A stretch of 64,000 bases of DNA from Marinomonas aquiplantarum. GTDB taxonomy: Bacteria; Pseudomonadota; Gammaproteobacteria; Pseudomonadales; Marinomonadaceae. The stretch spans positions 279,945 through 343,944 of the forward strand of contig NZ_QNRF01000005.1 of NCBI RefSeq assembly GCF_003314975.1. The letters run 5' to 3'. The position numbers were made by a program, and so were the translations under genes. Position 1 is the stretch's first letter. Each line of letters opens with the position of its first letter. Below, one piece after another: positions 18,292 to 25,781 of the stretch. A model generated the notes under the pieces. It was given only the letters and a program-made list of their open reading frames with translations, searched no databases and was not told where the DNA came from.

Positions 18292-19608
18292 TTAAATGTT
18301 CAGCCTAAGGTTGCCGTTAATTTCTTTTATTAAAGTGTTAGGGACTTCCCATTCTGTTGCCAACTGATGCCAGCAAGATATCTGCTCAATGGTTTCATCT
18401 ATGATGCTGTCTATTTTTCTTTTGCTAAATAATGGGCTAAGTTTTTCAAGGCTGTAAAAATCAGCACGGCTGAAATCGTCTCTTTTACCGTTTAAACTCA
18501 TCCAATGACTGTTTACCCATTTACTGCCAGGCTTATAGCTGTAGGCAAGGTCATAAGCTGGCGCGAGAGACCATTTATCATCTGCTAGACTAAACGCAAA
18601 ATTTTTGGAATGGTCGTCATGGTTTCGTGCAATAATATTAAACACCATGCGCCTTAGTAATTGCTCTGCTTCTGGTGCAGCAAGTTTCAACTGACGTGCA
18701 ATACCAAACAATTCTGCGTATGAGAATGAGCCTGGCTTTTTATAGTCAACGTGAGCTATTCCGTTAAGTGTTTGTATGTGTCTTTTTTGGTTTTTGATTC
18801 GATCAAAGCGTTGAGTAATAAAGTGTCGTCGATTACCTTCATGAAGCAATCGACTTGGCATCATGTTGATGCCACATTTTGTTGCCATCAAATAATAAAC
18901 GTATTCCATGGCTCCATAACCCAATGGGTCTCCAAACGTTTCCTGCTGCTTGTTATGTTCGCTAATCCCATCGAACTTCATTAGATAATGGGTGAAGCTA
19001 TTGGGCACATCAGTTTGTCCTGATCGAACTTGAGTAAACTCATCATTAAATGCCAATACAGCCTTTGGCCTTGCTCCGCCGGCGCTCATACCAACAGACA
19101 GTAACGACAACATGGCTTCACGGTCTTCCTGTTCATTCTGATTCAATTCGATTTCAAAGTGACTGCGAGAATCTAATATATCTTGGGCAATGGCGATCAG
19201 TGTTTTGATTTCAATGGATTGTGACGCGTTGAGGCTACGAAATTTCTTGGCAGGGGCGTATTCCAAAGCTCCCATGCCTCGTTTACCAGTATATTGAAGT
19301 CTTTGTAAGGGTGTGATGTCATTTGGCGAGCGACCTTGAGACGCGACCCAAGCGTTGAGTACCGCATTACCAAAATCATCTGGTAGCGAGTCCGCGATAA
19401 GACCCGGCAATCCTTTAAAGGTGTCATAGGATAATGCTGGAAAACTGTAGATACGTTTTGCTAATGGCATTTTGATAGGGGACAGTTCAATACCTTTTTT
19501 GATAAAGCTCGGCGCATATTCAAAAGACCCTAAACCTTTATCGGTATCAAAACTCAAGGCTCCAACTTCATCCCCGTGATACTTAATATTGATGACTTCC
19601 ATTACCAT
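18292..19608 (-). CDS. hipA: HipA toxin, serine/threonine kinase
   Basis: Toxin of a type II toxin-antitoxin pair. HipA kinases phosphorylate glutamyl-tRNA synthetase in E. coli and so stall translation and promote persistence. The 438 residues match the family. Visible motifs are the N-terminal subdomain, the ATP-loop region GMSAGGARPKAVLAF, the catalytic NHDDHSKNFAF near residues 333-343, and the metal-binding APAYDLAYS. The start overlaps the hipB stop by seven bases, and GAGGAA sits eight bases upstream. The gene ends about 200 bases from tRNA-Ser, facing it. Confidence 0.95.
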   Translation of the reverse strand: MVMEVINIKYHGDEVGALSFDTDKGLGSFEYAPSFIKKGIELSPIKMPLAKRIYSFPALSYDTFKGLPGLIADSLPDDFGNAVLNAWVASQGRSPNDITPLQRLQYTGKRGMGALEYAPAKKFRSLNASQSIEIKTLIAIAQDILDSRSHFEIELNQNEQEDREAMLSLLSVGMSAGGARPKAVLAFNDEFTQVRSGQTDVPNSFTHYLMKFDGISEHNKQQETFGDPLGYGAMEYVYYLMATKCGINMMPSRLLHEGNRRHFITQRFDRIKNQKRHIQTLNGIAHVDYKKPGSFSYAELFGIARQLKLAAPEAEQLLRRMVFNIIARNHDDHSKNFAFSLADDKWSLAPAYDLAYSYKPGSKWVNSHWMSLNGKRDDFSRADFYSLEKLSPLFSKRKIDSIIDETIEQISCWHQLATEWEVPNTLIKEINGNLRLNI

Positions 19609-19925
19609 GAGGCTTGTTCCTCATTGGTATTGCGGCGTTGGCCCGAGGCTCTTTGGCGTTGCTTCCCTTGTAGTTTTGCGAGCTGCAAAGGGGAGATTAG
19701 CTGTTTTGGCAAAAATAAGTCCAATTGCTCGGTTAGATCAAGTGCCATCAAAAGAGCGATAAAAACCTCAAGCTGGACTTTACCTTTTTCTGCATTCAGA
19801 ACGGTTTTACGGGCAACGCCCGCCAGTGTGGCCACCTCGGATTGAGTTAAGTCTCTATTGAGTCTCGCTTGTTTTAAGCGTTCGCCAATTTCTTCTGCAA
19901 GGGCTGTTGCTGTCGTCACTGCCAT
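19602..19925 (-). CDS. hipB: HipB antitoxin, Cro/C1-type regulator
   Basis: 107 residues with a helix-turn-helix: GERLKQARLNRDLTQ, then SEVATLAGVARKTVLNAEKG (residues about 31-50). It should bind and inhibit HipA and repress its own operon. The C-terminal tail after LDLFLPKQLIS is basic and Gln-rich. Three operator-like repeats lie 60-155 bases upstream. Confidence 0.94.
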   Translation of the reverse strand: MAVTTATALAEEIGERLKQARLNRDLTQSEVATLAGVARKTVLNAEKGKVQLEVFIALLMALDLTEQLDLFLPKQLISPLQLAKLQGKQRQRASGQRRNTNEEQASW

Positions 19926-19982
19926 TATTAAGGTCCAAATTAGTTACATTAACGATATTATAGGTGCTAATGAGTTAAAAAT

Positions 19983-20080
19983 AGGACTTTAATTGAAATA
20001 TGTCAATATATTATATAAAGTCCTGTTTTGGTTACTTTATAAGGGAATATGGTGGTTAGAGTAACTAGAAAAGGACTTTA
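19983..20080. promoter_or_regulatory. Three AGGACTTTA repeats upstream of hipB
   Basis: AGGACTTTA occurs at 19983-19991 and 20072-20080, and its inverse TAAAGTCCT at 20016-20024. The two direct copies share the longer AGGACTTTAATT. Position and spacing suggest HipB operator sites, because E. coli HipB also uses several inverted sites. The rest of this 254-base gap is AT-rich with no gene. Confidence 0.5.
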
Positions 20081-20179
20081 ATTTTATTTTGATAAACCTA
20101 GAGCAAAACAAGGAGTAGGTGCGGCGCTAAGAATACGCGTCTAAAGAGAAAACCTATGTTGATGAATACGCTATTTGAT

Positions 20180-20587
20180 TTATTCAAACAACTTATCGGC
20201 TTTGTCAAAAACAATTGGTCTTCCCTGTTGATTGGTGGATGCTACCAGCATCTTTGCTTGTAATATGACCTGTTGATCATGGCTGCGTACCACTTTCTGA
20301 TAAAAAGCAAATTTGAGTTTAGACTCGCGTTCAGCATGTGTTTCTATGTAGAACTCATCCCCACTTTTCAATGAGCGTTTGTAATCGATTTCAGCACGCA
20401 TTAACACCAAGTTAATTCCTTGTTCGGTGATTTTTGCAAAATCCAGCCCTTTGGTTTTTATGAACTTGTGACGAGCATGCTCAAGATAATTTTGATACAC
20501 AGCGTTATTGACGATCCCTTGCATATCACACTCATAATCTCTCACTTCGAAAAGCATCTGATTGGATTGAACTTGAGACGATGTCAT
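20180..20587 (-). CDS. Acyl-CoA thioesterase, 4-hydroxybenzoyl-CoA thioesterase fold
   Basis: 135 residues of the hot-dog 4HBT type. The active-site loop reads DMQGIVNNAVYQNYLEHARHKF, with an Asp before the Gly of the helix, and EIDYKRSLKSGDEFYIET forms the core strands. It hydrolyses short acyl-CoA or acyl-ACP thioesters; the substrate is not evident. It is related to YbgC, which is missing from its usual place before tolQ, but I cannot say whether this gene replaces it. It follows the GGDEF gene by 12 bases on the same strand. Confidence 0.9.
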   Translation of the reverse strand: MTSSQVQSNQMLFEVRDYECDMQGIVNNAVYQNYLEHARHKFIKTKGLDFAKITEQGINLVLMRAEIDYKRSLKSGDEFYIETHAERESKLKFAFYQKVVRSHDQQVILQAKMLVASTNQQGRPIVFDKADKLFE

Positions 20588-20599
20588 GACGTTTTTCCT

Positions 20600-21610
20600 T
20601 TATACATGATGAGCAATGCGATTTTTGCCAGACCGTTTCGCATAAATTAAATAATGTTGAGCACGTTGTACTAGTTCGGTTGGCCCCTCGTCACCGAGTA
20701 AGGTCGCAACACCAATGGAGACCGTAATTTGCTTCAACAAAGTATTGCTGTCTTTATTACGGATCTTTTGATTTGAAATGTTCAAGCGAACGGCATCCGC
20801 TAACTCTGATGCTTCACCAAGCTCCATGTCATTGATCAAAGCAGCAAACTGACCGCCTTTAAGACGAGCAACATACGCTCGATCTGGTAAAAAGCTGGAT
20901 AAAATCTTTGCTATATACAATATTAACGAAGAACCGACTTTCTTACCGTAGTCTTGATTTATTTGTTTCAAGTTATCGATGTCGATTATCAATAGAGTAA
21001 GATCGTCTTCAGCAAAGGGAGCCAAAGAGAATAGGGTACGCTCAAATCCTTTTTCATTAGCCAATAAGGTCATTTGATCTACTTCAGTGCTTTTCTTAAC
21101 CTCGGCTAATTCTCGTCTAAGACGGGTCAATTCATTTTGAACTTCTGACACTGTTTGACCAAATTGCTCTACTACCTGGTTGGCTTTAAATGTACGCCGA
21201 TCAAGCAAATTCGCGATATGAAGAAGCTTTTCTTTATCTGTGTTTACTTTTAGGGCTGCTCGAGTATGACTAAGAGATTGAGTGAAGGTGGAAAGCTCTT
21301 TGGTGACAGACGCGCTCTCGTCATTGAGTTTCTCCGTGAGCTCATCCAAACTTTTGTGTTGTGCGTCTGCCTGCTTAATGTCATCGGCAATAATAAATTC
21401 ATTGAACAGTTCTTTTGAAACAAAGGCAGGTAGGCTACCGAAGCGACGAATGGTGCGGTCAACAACTTGATTTAATTTGGGATTGTTATTTGATGCATAT
21501 TCATACCAAATGCCATAGTTGTATGGCGTTGGCGGAATGTCCAACTTGACCATTAATGGAATGGCCGACCGCATAAGCTGATTGGCCTGTTTCATACTAT
21601 GCTGGAACAT
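20600..21610 (-). CDS. Degenerate GGDEF-domain protein
   Basis: 336 residues. The N-terminal helical domain (IPPTPYNYGIWYEYASNNN) is widespread in diguanylate cyclases. A coiled coil follows (residues about 85-175), then a GGDEF domain from about residue 180. The metal-site strand LLIIDIDNLKQIN is kept, but the signature is KGGQF at residues 251-255 where GGDEF is expected, so the essential acidic residues are lost. The protein is probably inactive as a cyclase and may act as a sensor or scaffold. Confidence 0.9.
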   Translation of the reverse strand: MFQHSMKQANQLMRSAIPLMVKLDIPPTPYNYGIWYEYASNNNPKLNQVVDRTIRRFGSLPAFVSKELFNEFIIADDIKQADAQHKSLDELTEKLNDESASVTKELSTFTQSLSHTRAALKVNTDKEKLLHIANLLDRRTFKANQVVEQFGQTVSEVQNELTRLRRELAEVKKSTEVDQMTLLANEKGFERTLFSLAPFAEDDLTLLIIDIDNLKQINQDYGKKVGSSLILYIAKILSSFLPDRAYVARLKGGQFAALINDMELGEASELADAVRLNISNQKIRNKDSNTLLKQITVSIGVATLLGDEGPTELVQRAQHYLIYAKRSGKNRIAHHV

Positions 21611-21763
21611 AGGTACCTCTACTGCAACTCATCACCATTAAAGAGTCTTTTTTTGGCGGTATTCCATCTTTTGAGTAATTACTCAGCCATATCGATGATG
21701 TTGATATATATAAAAAATTGATAGAAATATGAGCTTGTTTAATTAAAGGCTATTATTGTGATT

Positions 21764-22108
21764 TTAGCCACCCACAAATTTACTGGAATAGCCTTCTTTT
21801 TCAAGCAGAGTTTTTAGTTTTTGCCGATTATCACCCTGTATTTCAATTTGGCCGTCTTTAACAGAGCCACCTGTACCGCATTGCGCCTTGAGCTTTTTGG
21901 CTAAAGTTTTAAGTTGGGATTCTGTTAAGGGTAGCCCTTTAACCGTTGTAACCCCTTTACCTTTGCGGCCTTTCGTTTCCAAAGCGATTTTGACATTACC
22001 GTCACCGACGATTTCAGTCTTGTGACACTGGCACTCTGAGGTGGGTTGTTCGCAGTCTGGGCATAAGCGCCCCTGATCGGTGGAATAAACGATATTACGA
22101 TTTTTCAT
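21764..22108 (-). CDS. yciH: SUI1/eIF1-like translation factor YciH
   Basis: Small factor related to eukaryotic eIF1. In E. coli YciH affects start-codon fidelity. A four-cysteine zinc-like site lies at the N-terminus (CPDCEQPTSECQC). The SUI1 fold follows (KGKGVTTVKGLPL, KKLKAQCGTGGSVKDGQIEIQGD). I choose the ATG at 22108 (MKNRNIVYS), with AGAAG six bases upstream, rather than the TTG two codons earlier. Confidence 0.95.
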   Translation of the reverse strand: MKNRNIVYSTDQGRLCPDCEQPTSECQCHKTEIVGDGNVKIALETKGRKGKGVTTVKGLPLTESQLKTLAKKLKAQCGTGGSVKDGQIEIQGDNRQKLKTLLEKEGYSSKFVGG

Positions 22109-22259
22109 AACCAACTTCTAAAATGTTTATACAACTTGGGATGAGTATACCACTTCAAAGAAAGGCCTTAAGTGAATATTAGTAATATTAAAACAATAAA
22201 GCGCAATTTTAGGTGAACTGGTCTAACATTTATATACGCTTCAAAGATACAACAGACAC

Positions 22260-22808
22260 ATGAAAGATTTACTACACATACGCCCTGCAAAATTGGCTGA
22301 CTTAACGCATATGTTGCAATTCGAAACCAACAATCAAGAGTGGTTTGCTGACTTCTTGCCGCACTACTCAGGCCATGCGCCAAGTCTATCTCTGATCAAG
22401 AAAAGACTATTGAATGACGACGCAGGTATGCAATTTTTAGTCTGCTTACATAACGGTAAAATTGTTGGTCGTTTTAATGCTCAATATTTAGATCAAAACA
22501 AGGACACGATTGAAGTCTCATATCGTATAGACAAGTGCTTTGTTAATCGCGGTATCGCGCAATTTGCCCTAAAGCATTTATTGCTGGTGTGGGCATGTCG
22601 TGGCGTAAGAGACATTTACGCGAAAGTGGCGGATTACAATAAATCTTCGATAAAAGTATTGCTATCCTGTGGCTTCTGGGTGGATGAATTTTGCCCACAA
22701 ACCGTTAATCTAAAATCCCAACCTCAAGAAGGCTGGATATTCAGATGGTCAGTCAGTCAAGCGCCCGCCCAGGGCGCTAATCAATTTGATAGGGTGCTAT
22801 CTTATTAA
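22260..22808 (+). CDS. GNAT-family N-acetyltransferase
   Basis: 182 residues with the RimJ/RimL-like GNAT fold: LHIRPAKLADLTHMLQFE at the start, FLVCLHNGKIVGRFNAQY, then the acetyl-CoA-binding region YRIDKCFVNRGIAQFALKHLL and YNKSSIKVLLSCGFW near the end. The substrate (protein N-terminus or small amine) is unknown. Its last 32 bases overlap the 3' end of truC on the other strand, with no terminator between them. Confidence 0.9.
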   Translation: MKDLLHIRPAKLADLTHMLQFETNNQEWFADFLPHYSGHAPSLSLIKKRLLNDDAGMQFLVCLHNGKIVGRFNAQYLDQNKDTIEVSYRIDKCFVNRGIAQFALKHLLLVWACRGVRDIYAKVADYNKSSIKVLLSCGFWVDEFCPQTVNLKSQPQEGWIFRWSVSQAPAQGANQFDRVLSY

Positions 22809-23505
22809 TCACATCTTGTAAGGTATTAGGAAATTCAGCTTCAATGGTTAGCCTATGGCCATCAACTGGATGAGCGAAGGATAAAGAAGAAGCGTGTAAC
22901 ATGAGTCGCAAATCCTCTCCCCATTGCGCTCGCAAGGCTTTGTTTATATGGCGACAGCCATAGCAGGTATCGCCAACCAATGGATTCAGCAGGTGTTTAA
23001 AGTGACGACGTATTTGATGTTTACGCCCTTGTTTGGGCGTCACTTCCAATAAGCTTAAGCGCATTTCAGGGTAGCGGCTTACAGGTATGGGAAGTTGATA
23101 GCGGTGCAATCTTTTGAACAGTGTTTCAGCTTCCTTCTCAGTGCCGGTGATTTTAAATCGTGAGCGGCCTTTTTGTTCATTTAATTTAGCAAGAGGGTAG
23201 TCAATGTGACCTTCTTCCGGACTAAAACCACGAACTAAACAATGATAGGTTTTTTCGGTTTGGGATTGACTGAACTGTTCTGCTAGACCACGAGCAATCT
23301 CGGGTGAAAAAGCCATTACCAAAACCCCTGAAGTACCTCTGTCCAGTCGATGAACAGGAAATACCCATTGTCCTGTTTGATCTCTTAAACGCTGAACGAC
23401 CGCATCTTCTTCGTCTTTTGCTAAATGCGTTCGATGCACCAGTAAACCAGCTGGCTTGTTTACAGCCACAAGAAACTCATCTTGATAAAGTATGTCCAGC
23501 ATCAT
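22777..23505 (-). CDS. truC: tRNA pseudouridine(65) synthase TruC
   Basis: Modifies U65 of certain tRNAs. The 242 residues follow E. coli TruC closely: MLDILYQDEFLVAVNKPAGLLVHR at the start (residues 2-25), catalytic Asp in FPVHRLDRGTSGVLVM, and VTPKQGRKHQIRRHFKHL. The ATG overlaps the stop of the upstream dehydrogenase (ATGA), so the two are cotranscribed. The 3' end overlaps the convergent GNAT gene. Confidence 0.95.
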   Translation of the reverse strand: MMLDILYQDEFLVAVNKPAGLLVHRTHLAKDEEDAVVQRLRDQTGQWVFPVHRLDRGTSGVLVMAFSPEIARGLAEQFSQSQTEKTYHCLVRGFSPEEGHIDYPLAKLNEQKGRSRFKITGTEKEAETLFKRLHRYQLPIPVSRYPEMRLSLLEVTPKQGRKHQIRRHFKHLLNPLVGDTCYGCRHINKALRAQWGEDLRLMLHASSLSFAHPVDGHRLTIEAEFPNTLQDVINKIAPYQID

Positions 23506-24440
23506 TGGTTAGCTTCTACAAAGTCGTGTATGTGACCAATGGCAATCTGCACAAGTTTTTCCATTGCTCCTTGACTTGCCCAAGCAACATGAGGCGTTAG
23601 CAAAAAATTGCGGGATTGGGTTAAATGAAATAATGGTGAATCATTGGGCATGGGTTCTTGTGCCGCAACATCAAATGCTGCCCCAGCAATTTGTTTTGAC
23701 TCTATGGCTTTAACAAGGGCCGCTTCGTTGACGATACCGCCTCGGCTCATGTTGATCAGTAGAGCATGATTTTGCATGCGCTTAAATTCGATTTCACCTA
23801 TTAAATTTTGGGTCTCTGGCGTTAAAGGACAGTGCAAACTAATGATGTCAGCGTCCTCTATGGCTTGGTTGAAAGAAACATAACCATCACGTATATCTGT
23901 TTGGTTTTTCCTTTCTACAAACATGACTTGCATGCAAAATGCCTTTGCCAGTATCGAAACTTGTGTACCCAATTGACCGCTACCGATAATGGCCATTTTG
24001 GAACCAGATAAATCTTTAATGGGATAATCCATTAAACAAAAGAATTCCGATTTAGCCCAAGCACCAGACTGTACATCTTGAAGGTATGAGGCAAGGTTAC
24101 GACGCAGTGCTAACAACATGGCAAATGTGTGCTCAGGGACACTGGTAGCAGAATATCCTTCCACGTTTTGTACTTTTATGCCGTTTTCTTCACAAGCTTC
24201 CATGGCCACGTTGTTGGTACCCGTTGCCATTACTTGAATGAGTTTCAGAACCGAGGCGTTGTTAATTTGCTCGCGACTGATCACGACTTTATTCGTGAGT
24301 ACAATGTCGGCGTCTTGGATGCGATCAGCTACTTCTGTTTCATGAGTATTATGGTATTCAACATAATTGGTAATGCTTTTGTTGAAGTGGATACTCAAAT
24401 TTTCAGGGAAAGAGCCTCTATCTAGAAAAACGGCTTTCAT
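23502..24440 (-). CDS. D-2-hydroxyacid dehydrogenase, glycerate dehydrogenase-like
   Basis: NAD(P)-dependent enzyme of the HprA type (312 residues), probably interconverting hydroxypyruvate and glycerate. The Rossmann motif is MAIIGSGQLGTQ near residue 150. Catalytic residues are the Arg in NMSRGGIVNEAAL, the Glu in DVAAQEPMP, and the His in TPHVAWAS. The N-terminal substrate domain has MATGTNNVAM and YSATSVPEHTFAM. It starts nine bases after tesA on the same strand, forming tesA-dehydrogenase-truC. Confidence 0.93.
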   Translation of the reverse strand: MKAVFLDRGSFPENLSIHFNKSITNYVEYHNTHETEVADRIQDADIVLTNKVVISREQINNASVLKLIQVMATGTNNVAMEACEENGIKVQNVEGYSATSVPEHTFAMLLALRRNLASYLQDVQSGAWAKSEFFCLMDYPIKDLSGSKMAIIGSGQLGTQVSILAKAFCMQVMFVERKNQTDIRDGYVSFNQAIEDADIISLHCPLTPETQNLIGEIEFKRMQNHALLINMSRGGIVNEAALVKAIESKQIAGAAFDVAAQEPMPNDSPLFHLTQSRNFLLTPHVAWASQGAMEKLVQIAIGHIHDFVEANQ

Positions 24441-24449
24441 TAATTTTCC

Positions 24450-25073
24450 TTATTTTTCGTCTAATAATGGCTGTAAATATGGCAGGATATTTTCTAGCAG
24501 AATAGGTTGGCCTTCTTTATTAGGGTGTAGTCCGTCATTTTGCATAAGTTCTTTATTGAGAGCGACGTTTTTCAGCATGAAGGGCAAATAGGCAATTTGA
24601 TATTGATCGGCAACGTCTTTGTAGAGCTCAAAAAACATTTTGGTATAACGTTTACCATAATTTTGAGGGATCTGGTTGCCAATTAGTAATACCTTCGCGC
24701 CAAGGTTCTGAGACTGTTCGACCATGTTTTTCAGATTGTCTTTGGTCTGATTTAACGGGTAACCACGTAAGGCATCATTGGCACCGAGCTCTAATACGAC
24801 CCATTTAGGTTGATATTGCTCTAATAATGCCGGAAAACGAGACAAGCCGCCTTGAGTGGTTTCACCGCTAACACTGGCATTGATAACGTTAATATTTGGG
24901 TGTGATTGATTTAATTGATTTTTTAGTAAACTTACCCAGCCATCTTGTTGTCTTAAATTATAAGCAGCACTAAGACTGTCGCCCATGACAAGTAAATTGG
25001 CGGCAGAAGAGCTTGTCGCTATAAGCAGCAAGCTAAATGTTAAAACGATTTTTTGAATGGCTTTTACAAACAT
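24450..25073 (-). CDS. tesA: Periplasmic GDSL esterase TesA (acyl-CoA thioesterase I / lysophospholipase)
   Basis: SGNH hydrolase of 207 residues. The signal peptide ends near SSSAA-NLLVM. Block I is MGDSLSAAYNL with the nucleophile Ser, block III is LELGANDALRG, and block V is NDGLHPN with Asp and His. It lies back to back with the ybbA-ybbP transporter genes, as in E. coli, separated by 24 bases. Confidence 0.96.
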   Translation of the reverse strand: MFVKAIQKIVLTFSLLLIATSSSAANLLVMGDSLSAAYNLRQQDGWVSLLKNQLNQSHPNINVINASVSGETTQGGLSRFPALLEQYQPKWVVLELGANDALRGYPLNQTKDNLKNMVEQSQNLGAKVLLIGNQIPQNYGKRYTKMFFELYKDVADQYQIAYLPFMLKNVALNKELMQNDGLHPNKEGQPILLENILPYLQPLLDEK

Positions 25074-25097
25074 ATTTAACCTTCAGAGTATTAAAGC

Positions 25098-25781
25098 ATG
25101 AGCAATAGAACGGCGATTAAGGTCAGTAATCTTACTCACACAGTGACATCAAATACAGGGGATTTAACCATATTGAAAGGAATCAATATGGAAATTCTGG
25201 AGAGTCAGTCTGTCGCAATCGTCGGTGCATCAGGCTCTGGTAAGTCGACATTACTTGGCCTATTAGCAGGGTTAGATGTTAACACGTCAGGGGATATTTT
25301 TGTTTATGATCAAGCGTTTTCAGCATTAAGTGAAGAAAAACGCGCCATAATACGAGGTCAGTACGTTGGCTTTGTCTTCCAATCATTTCACTTGCTGCCA
25401 AGCTTACAAGCGATCGAAAATGTAATGCTGCCAGCGGAATTAAAAGGGGACAAAGACGCACGACAGAAAGCGGAAGCTTTATTACAAAAAGTTGGCTTAT
25501 CACATCGCTTAACGCATTACCCTAATCAATTGTCAGGTGGGGAGCAGCAGCGTGTTGCGATCGCCAGAGCGTTTGCTTCTCAGCCTAAAATCCTATTTGC
25601 GGACGAACCAACTGGAAACCTAGATGAAGAAAACGGTAAGTTGATTATCGATTTGCTGTTTGATCTTAACCAATCACAAGGCACGACTCTTGTCATGGTA
25701 ACCCACGACAATGAACTTGCTAAAATGTGTGATCGTCAATTGATCATGTCATCCGGTCAACTAACGGAAAAGTCCCTATGA
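25098..25781 (+). CDS. ybbA: ABC transporter ATP-binding protein YbbA
   Basis: ATPase subunit of a MacB/LolD-like exporter of 227 residues. It has Walker A GASGSGKSTLLGLLAG, the Q-loop FVFQSFHLLP, the signature LSGGEQQRVAIARA, Walker B ILFADEPTGNLD, and the H-loop VMVTHD. It overlaps the start of ybbP by four bases. Divergence from tesA is conserved in E. coli. The cargo is unknown, but a link to lipids or to TesA is plausible. Confidence 0.95.
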   Translation: MSNRTAIKVSNLTHTVTSNTGDLTILKGINMEILESQSVAIVGASGSGKSTLLGLLAGLDVNTSGDIFVYDQAFSALSEEKRAIIRGQYVGFVFQSFHLLPSLQAIENVMLPAELKGDKDARQKAEALLQKVGLSHRLTHYPNQLSGGEQQRVAIARAFASQPKILFADEPTGNLDEENGKLIIDLLFDLNQSQGTTLVMVTHDNELAKMCDRQLIMSSGQLTEKSL

